This document shows, piece after piece, positions 37,359 to 43,127 of a DNA stretch of 43,127 nucleotides. The DNA is from Candidatus Hydrogenedentota bacterium (GTDB lineage Bacteria; Hydrogenedentota; Hydrogenedentia; Hydrogenedentales; SLHB01). A program made the position numbers and the translations under genes. Position 1 is the stretch's first letter; every line of letters begins with the position of its first letter. The notes under the pieces were generated by a model. The model saw only the letters and a list, made by a program, of their open reading frames with translations, was not told the DNA's origin and searched no databases. The stretch lies in contig JADLHJ010000115.1 of the NCBI GenBank assembly GCA_020848835.1, positions 1-43,127 of the forward strand. The letters run 5' to 3'.

Positions 37359-38396
37359 ATGGGTAAGGGTAACGCGGCTACGCAGATTGCGCTTGGGTTG
37401 GCTACCGGGGCGTTGCATGGGTTTGCGCAGGCGAAGAAGGAGAAGAAGGCGGAGGAGCGCGAGGATTCGCGGTTCGAGTTGTATAAGAAGATGCACGAAT
37501 TGCAGATCGAGAACGCGCAGGTACAGGGGAAGATTCTCGATCAGGAGTACGAGCGCGCGAAGGCGATGGGGGCGGTGTTCACGCCGGAGCAAGAGGCCGA
37601 GTACAAGAAAAATCGCATGGCGCTTGAAGCGCGATCGGCGGAGGCCGAGGCGAAGCTGAAGGAATTCGATGTTGAGAACATGGATGAGGACCGTTCGCAG
37701 AAGCGGCGTTACATGGATGCGCAGATTGGTGCGATGGAACGCAGCGGGCGCGGGGGCGGTAGCGGCGGCGGTGGCGGTGACGATGGGTATGGGATGGACA
37801 TCAAGGCGCAACGCGCGCTTGCGGCGATGGACAAGCGCATGGATGTTTTCAAGAGTGCGCACTTCAATGAGGACACGGGCGAGTGGGATTCGTCGGAGAG
37901 CGTGACCAAATTTCAGAGCATGGCAAACGACTACGAACGGTTGCTGAATAAGTTTGTGGACTTTGGCGGCGATGGCGATGGAACGCCTGGCGCGGGTGCG
38001 GGCGGCGAGCATCCGATGTCGGCTTCGTTGGCGGAGCGCATGAAGAAGGCGGGGCTTTCGCGGGAGAGCGAAGCTGCCGGCGTGCCGAAACCGAAGTTTG
38101 GAATGCCCTCGCCGTTTCAATCGACGTATGACAAGCCGTTGGCGGAACGGGGCGGCATGGAGAACTTGAATGCGCAGGTCGGCGGATTCGCGGAGGGATT
38201 GGGCAACATGCTGAAGGGTCTCACGCGGTTTACTCCGGCGACTGTGAACAATAGCGAGTTTGAGACGGCGGAGGGGCAACCCTTCGACGTTTATCGAATG
38301 ACTCCGGAACAGATTCAGGATGCGTTGGCGAAGGGCGCTATTCGTAAGCGGGCAGTGCCGCAGACGCCGGGGTATATGGTGGGGGTTGCGCCGTAG
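37359..38396 (+). CDS. Putative internal virion protein, coiled coil
   Basis: 345 residues from the ATG at 37359 (GAGG upstream; a TTG at 37335 is also in frame). After a short apolar helix (ATQIALGLATGALHGFAQA) comes a long charged coiled coil (residues 25-130: KKEKKAEEREDSRFELYKKMHELQIENAQ...), a Gly-rich hinge (SGRGGGSGGGGG) and a mixed C-terminus. Likely an ejection protein or head component. Confidence 0.6.
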   Translation: MGKGNAATQIALGLATGALHGFAQAKKEKKAEEREDSRFELYKKMHELQIENAQVQGKILDQEYERAKAMGAVFTPEQEAEYKKNRMALEARSAEAEAKLKEFDVENMDEDRSQKRRYMDAQIGAMERSGRGGGSGGGGGDDGYGMDIKAQRALAAMDKRMDVFKSAHFNEDTGEWDSSESVTKFQSMANDYERLLNKFVDFGGDGDGTPGAGAGGEHPMSASLAERMKKAGLSRESEAAGVPKPKFGMPSPFQSTYDKPLAERGGMENLNAQVGGFAEGLGNMLKGLTRFTPATVNNSEFETAEGQPFDVYRMTPEQIQDALAKGAIRKRAVPQTPGYMVGVAP

Positions 38397-38398
38397 GG

Positions 38399-38434
38399 AG
38401 AGCGAGGTAGCGAAGTAGCGAATAGCGAGGTAGC
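38399..38434. repeat. GTAGCGA-type array, copy 6, used as ribosome-binding site
   Basis: GCGAGGTAGCGAAGTAGCGAATAGCGAGG units. The last GAGG stands about 10 bases before the TTG start of the next gene. Confidence 0.8.
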
Positions 38435-38440
38435 AACACT

Positions 38441-41398
38441 TTGGGTGTGAAGATTGGCGGGTATAAACCGGGTGGGGCCGCGGCGGGAAGCGCCGGGGGA
38501 ACGGCGGCGAGCGCCGTTGGGGATTCGCTTTTTTGGAAGACGTTGGAGCTGATCAATCGTCCTTCGTCGGCGTCGTTTGGTGCGGTTACCGCGCTGCAGG
38601 AGGGGGACGATCCTTTCGATCGCGCGATGAAGGCGCTTCGGGGTGAGGCGGAGTATAGCGGCCGGGATGTGTTGGAGAATTTTGGGGTTGACCCGGAGAG
38701 CACGGCGGGCAAGTATGGCGGGTTTGCGCTGGATGTGTTGAATCCGTTGGATCCGTTGAATTATGTGGGGGGGCTGGGCGCTGCAACGAAGGCGGGGCGC
38801 GCGGCGAAGCTGGTAGGGAAGGCGGCGGAGCATTGGGACGATGCTGCGCGGGCGGGTGAGCGCGGGCTGGTGACGTTTGCGGGGCATCGTGTGCCGGTGC
38901 CGTTCGACGCGCAGATCCTTGGCGGCATGGAACGCGCGGGGAAGGCCGTGGCGGAGTCTTCGATGGGGCGTGGGTTCGCTACGCTCTTTGGGGGCAAGCG
39001 TGGCGCTGTGGCGGCGCAGGCGGGGCTTGCCGGCATTCCTGATGAGGCTGTGCGCGCGACGTTTGACGCGGAGGAAGAAGCGGCGCGGATAGCGAATAAG
39101 TTTCAGCTCGATACCGAGGCGGAGATTCGCGCGTTTGACGCGCTTCGCGGCGAGGACCGGGGCGCGCTATTGGAAACGATCGGGCGGGCGTATCGCGGGG
39201 ACGTGGACTATGTGGCGGCGGCGAACGATTACATTCGCATGGGGACGCCGGGATTTGCGGAGCGCAAGGCGGCGTGGGACGCGGCGGACACGTTCATGAA
39301 AAAGCAATCGGGCTTTTTGTCGCAGCTCGAAGGCACGGGCATGGACGCGTATGCGTTGCCGTACTCGGGGCACTTCCCGCGGTTGCCGCAGGTGAAGCCG
39401 GGGATGGACACGCCGAACCTGGGCGAGAAAGTTTTTGAGGAGCAATGGAACGCGCTGCAGGGGCCGAGCCGGAACGCGTTCAACAAGCTCCTTCTTCCGG
39501 GAAGCATCGAGCCTGTAGCAGTACAGACGTTGACCGATGCGGGCAAGGCGGAGTACTTCCGCCTGGGCAAGAAATATTTCGATGAAGCGCAACGGGAAGA
39601 CCCGCAATACATCGCGGAGTTTTTGCGCAAACACCGGAAGACGCCGGGAGAATTGAACGCTTCGGGGAACACGGCGCTTTCGTATGAGACGTCGCCGGCG
39701 GTTGTGTTCAAGAAGATGCGCGATGATGCGATGGCGAACGTGAAGGGCGATGCGCTGGTGAAATCGCTCGAGCGCGTGGGGATCGCGAAGCCTTGGGATG
39801 ATGGCGTGCATTTGCCGGCGGTGGATGAGAACGGCCGGAACCTGTTTGTGAAAGTGGATCAGGGGCGCTACGCGGCGAAACCGCTGGCGATTCCCGTTGA
39901 TCAGGCGCGCGCGCTGCAGAAGATGCTCGACGTGTTGAGTCCGAGCCAGGACAAGGCACTTATGGGCGCGATGATCAATCAGGCGATGCCGCAGCTTTTG
40001 AAAGATGCGGGCTTGATGCAGTGGTGGAAAGCGGCGGCGATCTTCGGCGGCGGGCCTTCGTATTTCTCGCGGAACTTTTTTACGGGCGTCGTGAAAAACA
40101 TGTACGAGGGGATGGGGATCGCGAATCCGCAGACGCCACGATTCTACGCGGCGGCAGTGGACACGATCGGGAAATCGCTGCGCGGGCAATGGGGCGCGAA
40201 CGATTACATCACGCTTCGGAACGGGACGAAGCTTTCCAAGAAGCGGCTTTATCAAGAGTACATGATTCGGCAGATGCACGGCGGCGGGTTGCCGGATATT
40301 GACATCATCGAAGCGGGCGCGGGACCGAGCAAGAAACTTCGCGAGCGTGTGTTTCGCGTGCCGCGGAAGATCAATGAGCAAGTGGAAATGTCGGTACGGC
40401 TACCACTCGCGATGAAGACGATCGAGGACACGCTGGCAGAGGCGCAGAAACGGGGAATCGCTGTGCCGGAGGTGATCGATGCGTTGCAGGAGTCTGCCCA
40501 GGGCGTGATAGGCCAGGCGGGCGATATTGTCGATCGCGCATTCAAGAATGCGGATCAGCAGGTTAAGTTGAGCCATTTCGATTACACCGATTTAGCGCCG
40601 TTTGAAGAAGGGTTGCGGCGGACATGGGTTCCTTTCTACACGTGGATGCGCAAGAACATTCCGAGCGAAACGGTGAACATGCTGCAACGGCCGGGCAAAT
40701 ACATGCCGTTTGTGCGTGCGTACTATGAGACGTTTGACCAGGCGGGAATTGTGCCGGAGGATTTGCCGGAGTGGATGGCGAGCAATTTTGCGGTGCCGAT
40801 CGGAGAAACGCAGGACGGCCGGCGGAAGGTGCTCGATCTGACGGGGTTCCTTCCGTTTATGGATGTGTTCGAGACGATGAACGCGCTTGTTGGGGAGCCG
40901 CGTACCGGCGAGGGGCGCTTATCCACCATCGGGCGCTACGTCGGTACGCGGTTTAATCCGTTCCTGAGCGAAGGCGCGGAGCAAGCGCTGCAGAAAGAAT
41001 TTTTGACGGCGCGCGACTTCGGCGATTTGCCCACGGAGATGTTTGGCGCTTCGCTGAGTCCGCAGTCGGCCGGGTTGATCAATCTGTTTCGTCCCGCGCG
41101 CGAACTGGACCGCTTGAATCCAGGCGGTGTATTTACCGAGATAGGCAACGCAACGGGACAATTCGAGGGAGACGTGCGGCCGCGTCGTAACGAGCCGGGT
41201 GAAGCGGAGCGTTGGTTGCGCTTTGGCACAGGATTGAAATTCTACGGGGCGGATCCTGATCAGGCGAATTTGAGCCGGAACGAACGCGCGAAGAAGGCGG
41301 CGCGTTTGCGGAAGATGGCGATGCGCGCGAAACGTGAGGGGCGCGGTGGCGAGGCGCGGTATTTGGAGAACCAGGCTAACGAAGTGGAGGGCGCTTAA
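38441..41398 (+). CDS. Large internal virion (ejection) protein, LPD38-like
   Basis: 985 residues, TTG start (GTG at 38447 also possible). The N-terminus (DSLFWKTLELINRPSSASFGAVTALQEGDDPFDRAMKALRG) and LDVLNPLDPLNYVG are typical of large phage internal proteins. TWVPFYTWMRKNIPSETVNMLQRPGKYMPFVRAYYE marks the LPD38-type large-polyvalent-protein-associated domain. In short-tailed phages such proteins are ejected to help DNA cross the envelope. It overlaps the next gene by one base (TAATG). Confidence 0.8.
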   Translation: MGVKIGGYKPGGAAAGSAGGTAASAVGDSLFWKTLELINRPSSASFGAVTALQEGDDPFDRAMKALRGEAEYSGRDVLENFGVDPESTAGKYGGFALDVLNPLDPLNYVGGLGAATKAGRAAKLVGKAAEHWDDAARAGERGLVTFAGHRVPVPFDAQILGGMERAGKAVAESSMGRGFATLFGGKRGAVAAQAGLAGIPDEAVRATFDAEEEAARIANKFQLDTEAEIRAFDALRGEDRGALLETIGRAYRGDVDYVAAANDYIRMGTPGFAERKAAWDAADTFMKKQSGFLSQLEGTGMDAYALPYSGHFPRLPQVKPGMDTPNLGEKVFEEQWNALQGPSRNAFNKLLLPGSIEPVAVQTLTDAGKAEYFRLGKKYFDEAQREDPQYIAEFLRKHRKTPGELNASGNTALSYETSPAVVFKKMRDDAMANVKGDALVKSLERVGIAKPWDDGVHLPAVDENGRNLFVKVDQGRYAAKPLAIPVDQARALQKMLDVLSPSQDKALMGAMINQAMPQLLKDAGLMQWWKAAAIFGGGPSYFSRNFFTGVVKNMYEGMGIANPQTPRFYAAAVDTIGKSLRGQWGANDYITLRNGTKLSKKRLYQEYMIRQMHGGGLPDIDIIEAGAGPSKKLRERVFRVPRKINEQVEMSVRLPLAMKTIEDTLAEAQKRGIAVPEVIDALQESAQGVIGQAGDIVDRAFKNADQQVKLSHFDYTDLAPFEEGLRRTWVPFYTWMRKNIPSETVNMLQRPGKYMPFVRAYYETFDQAGIVPEDLPEWMASNFAVPIGETQDGRRKVLDLTGFLPFMDVFETMNALVGEPRTGEGRLSTIGRYVGTRFNPFLSEGAEQALQKEFLTARDFGDLPTEMFGASLSPQSAGLINLFRPARELDRLNPGGVFTEIGNATGQFEGDVRPRRNEPGEAERWLRFGTGLKFYGADPDQANLSRNERAKKAARLRKMAMRAKREGRGGEARYLENQANEVEGA

Positions 41399-41628
41399 TG
41401 CCGGTTGATCATCACTCGGACATCGAGCGACACGAACATGAGATTAACGATTTATGGAATGCGATCAATTCAAAGGTGGACGGGATTTACGAACACATGG
41501 ATCGCAAATTTGAATCGTTGGCGCAGATGATATCGAACCGGCTGCCGCCTTGGGTGACGGTGATCATTTCGCTGCTAACCTTTCTGTTGGGGATCAGCGT
41601 AACGGTAAATGTGGCGTTATCGCGATAG
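41398..41628 (+). CDS. XhlA-like lysis-associated membrane protein
   Basis: 76 residues: an N-terminal amphipathic helix (DIERHEHEINDLWNAINSKVDGIYEHMDRKFESL) and a single C-terminal transmembrane segment (WVTVIISLLTFLLGISVTVNVAL). This matches the layout of haemolysin XhlA-type holin partners. It starts by TAATG overlap with the ejection protein and precedes the endolysin. Confidence 0.75.
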   Translation: MPVDHHSDIERHEHEINDLWNAINSKVDGIYEHMDRKFESLAQMISNRLPPWVTVIISLLTFLLGISVTVNVALSR

Positions 41629-41637
41629 GAGCGAGTC

Positions 41638-42207
41638 ATGCAGAAGTGGGAAGAGATTGCGCGGAAGGATATGGCGGACGGCGTTGCGGAGGTGCCGGGC
41701 GCGGCATCGCATCCGCGGATTCTGGAGTACAACAAGTACGTGAAGTACGGCAAGGCAAGCGATGATGAAGCTTGGTGCGCGAAGTTCATGAACGCCGTGT
41801 TTGAGGAGTCTGGAATCAAGGGCACGAATAGCCCTGCAGCACGATCGTTTTTGAATTGGGGCGTGCCGTTGCATGCGCCGATTCCGGGTTGTGTGGTGGT
41901 GTATTGGCGCGATAAGCCGGAGGGGTGGACGGGGCACGTGCATTTGTATGTGCGCGAGGATGAGAAAAATATCTACGGCATCGGCGGGAACCAGGGGAAC
42001 AAGGTTTGCGAGGCGCCGTATCCGAAGGATCGTGTGTTGGCGTTTCGGTGGCCGGCGGGCGTGGCGATTCCGGAGCCGGATGCGGAGCAAGTTATTTCAG
42101 TAGCGATCGTGGACGCGATGGCGTTGCGCGATGAGTTTGCGCGTGTAGGAAATCTCATGCTCGGTTGGTCGAAAGAGTTGAGCGCAGCAATTGAGGGAGT
42201 GGCGTAG
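41638..42207 (+). CDS. Endolysin, TIGR02594-type NlpC/P60-like peptidase
   Basis: 189 residues. SHPRILEYNKYV, DDEAWCAKFMNAVFEESG (Cys near residue 47 as nucleophile), SFLNWGVPL, GHVHLYVRED (catalytic His) and GIGGNQGNKV are the conserved blocks of the TIGR02594 family, papain-like peptidoglycan amidases or peptidases of phages. A ~40-residue helical C-terminal extension follows. GGAGCGAGTC precedes the ATG. Confidence 0.88.
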   Translation: MQKWEEIARKDMADGVAEVPGAASHPRILEYNKYVKYGKASDDEAWCAKFMNAVFEESGIKGTNSPAARSFLNWGVPLHAPIPGCVVVYWRDKPEGWTGHVHLYVREDEKNIYGIGGNQGNKVCEAPYPKDRVLAFRWPAGVAIPEPDAEQVISVAIVDAMALRDEFARVGNLMLGWSKELSAAIEGVA

Positions 42208-42224
42208 GATGCCCGGAGAATCAC

Positions 42225-42440
42225 ATGGCAAGCGAGTTTGGAAAACAAAAACGCGCGCCGTTGGCGGACGTCCGGGAGGGCGCGCAGAACCAGGAGGAAC
42301 GGGAGCCGGTGGACGGGAAGACGGATCCGCGTTCGACTGGGCTCCACGTGAAGAAGGGGCCGTTGGGGTGGCCGAGGAAAGCGGCGCTTTGGATCGGCGG
42401 GTCGATTCGGTTTCGGATTCGCCGCCGAAACCGGGGATAA
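42225..42440 (+). CDS. Small basic protein in the lysis cassette
   Basis: 71 residues (MASEFGKQKRAPLADVREGAQNQEEREPVDGKT...). GGAGA lies 6 bases before the ATG. Its codons match the genome's late-gene bias better than the overlapping frame of the holin reading frame. There is one weak apolar stretch (GWPRKAALWIGGSIRF) with a basic end. It could be a lysis regulator. No family recognised. Confidence 0.5.
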   Translation: MASEFGKQKRAPLADVREGAQNQEEREPVDGKTDPRSTGLHVKKGPLGWPRKAALWIGGSIRFRIRRRNRG

Positions 42441-42448
42441 AGGACCGG

Positions 42449-42874
42449 GTGTTGACGAAGGTCGGCGAGCGTATCGGGAACAAGCTTGAGGATGCGATGG
42501 ACGCGCCGGCGACGGAGTTTATCAACGGGCAACCGGTGTTGATCTCGAAGGCGGCGAAGAAGGGGGCGGTGTCGCTGATCAAGGTGTTGCTCGGGGTGGC
42601 GAGCGGATTGGGCTTTGCAAGCGTTTCCGTTGACCATGACACGCTGATTCAGGTGATGGACCAGATCAACGTAGCCTGGGCGTCTGGCGCGGTCGTGGTG
42701 GCGTTTGTGGTAGGGTTCTGGCGTGTTGCCGCGAACCTTTGGAAGATGCGGGAGGGGATTAAGGAGAACGGGTTGCAGGTGACGGCGAAGGGCGGATCCA
42801 TCGTGTTTTATCGCAAGCCGAAAGCGGGTGGAAATTGGGAGGCGTTCGACCCTTCGGCGGTGACTACCAGTTGA
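42449..42874 (+). CDS. Probable holin (two transmembrane segments)
   Basis: 141 residues from the GTG at 42449, with AAAGGA upstream. The frame is open back to an ATG at 42209, but that part overlaps 42225-42440. Two hydrophobic segments, GAVSLIKVLLGVASGLGFASVSV and ASGAVVVAFVVGFWRVAANLW, are separated by a short polar loop (DHDTLIQVMDQIN) and followed by a soluble tail. It would form membrane pores for endolysin release. Its stop codon overlaps an integrase arm-type site. Confidence 0.65.
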   Translation: MLTKVGERIGNKLEDAMDAPATEFINGQPVLISKAAKKGAVSLIKVLLGVASGLGFASVSVDHDTLIQVMDQINVAWASGAVVVAFVVGFWRVAANLWKMREGIKENGLQVTAKGGSIVFYRKPKAGGNWEAFDPSAVTTS

Positions 42875-42879
42875 CTACC
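42861..42879 (+). promoter_or_regulatory. Paired integrase arm-type sites, left of core
   Basis: TGACTACC at 42861-42868 and again at 42872-42879, the same word, orientation and 11-bp spacing as at 114-132. The pair overlaps the stop codon of the holin gene and lies about 120 bp before the core. It is the likely P-arm counterpart of the sites at 114-132. Confidence 0.7.
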
Positions 42880-43000
42880 GCGTTTGCAGGGAAAGCGTCT
42901 AGCGGGTGGGGGTGAGAGTCAAAGCGTAATGCGCGGAAATGCCTGTAGTGTCTAGTGTGGGCGATGGTTTGGGGTGTTCAGTCAAGATGGCGGGATAATT
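42875..43000. other. Left flank of attP
   Basis: No gene. It contains one GCGTCTA heptamer unit near 42895 and runs from the arm-type sites to the tRNA core. No integration-host-factor site was recognised. Confidence 0.5.
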
Positions 43001-43127
43001 CTCCGGAGCAAGGGGTCGTACGTTCAAATCGTATCGGGCGCGCCATTAATTAGCCTTTATTTTCGGCCTGTTTGGGTGTTTTTCTCAAACGGCCGTTTTT
43101 GTTTTTGACGGGGTGACTACCGATTGA
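43001..43127. repeat. Terminal direct repeat, right copy
   Basis: Exact copy of positions 1-127. Upstream of it (42990-43000) the phage sequence does not continue a tRNA anticodon stem, so identity to a host tRNA would begin exactly at 43001. Confidence 0.9.

Noticed and set aside
1..43127. Insertion sequence or transposon gene
   Set aside because: No transposase motif was recognised in any frame. The dispersed repeats lack an encoded mobilising enzyme.

Overview
This window is the complete genome of a temperate, probably short-tailed (podovirus-type) phage, assembled as a circle. The last 127 bases repeat the first 127 exactly, so the unique length is 43,000 bp. The shared segment begins in the anticodon loop of a tRNA-Arg(CCG) 3' half, followed by a terminator and a tyrosine integrase. 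This is an attP of the kind that rebuilds a host tRNA on integration. The host is a GC-rich bacterium. Many intergenic tandem repeats (GAGTCAG, GCGTCTA, GTAGCGA, 'ACGGAGAC'-type words) resemble those of environmental PVC-type or Hydrogenedentota-type genomes, but this assignment is a low-confidence inference.

Layout. 1-1.5 kb: attP and integrase. 1.6-8.9 kb, leftward: small coiled-coil and zinc-ribbon proteins, a MazG-like pyrophosphohydrolase, a DUF5131 (Gp37/Gp68) protein, an excisionase-like HTH protein, DnaB helicase and an XRE repressor. 8.9-9.9 kb, rightward: an XRE/zinc-ribbon regulator and a membrane-anchored protein, facing the repressor across a palindromic operator. 9.9-11.8 kb, leftward: small genes and a clamp-loader-like AAA+ ATPase behind a consensus promoter. 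11.8-12.85 kb: a gene-free, very GC-rich then AT-rich stretch, a possible origin. 12.86-13.98 kb: a degenerate, frame-split C5-cytosine methyltransferase relative. 14.0-14.4 kb: a second operator copy, a structured leader and a small zinc protein. From 14.4 kb to the end, rightward: small and large terminase with a tRNA pair between them, portal, FmdB-type zinc ribbon, RyR-domain protein, scaffold, major capsid, decoration, connector, DUF4406 protein, a beta-helix tail module, a 1348-residue propeller/LamG tail protein, tail collar, internal (ejection) virion proteins including a 986-codon LPD38-type protein, and a lysis cassette (XhlA-like, TIGR02594-type endolysin, two-TM holin).

The most striking property is the density of repeats. 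Almost every intergenic gap holds a tandem heptamer/octamer array or a two-hairpin palindromic element whose stems covary between copies. Several lie in frame inside genes: five in the integrase, one in a membrane protein, and one joining two genes into a single reading frame. Others supply C-termini, stop codons or Shine-Dalgarno sequences. The tail-fibre module (26.08-28.64 kb) lacks these repeats and has a different codon bias, which suggests recent exchange.
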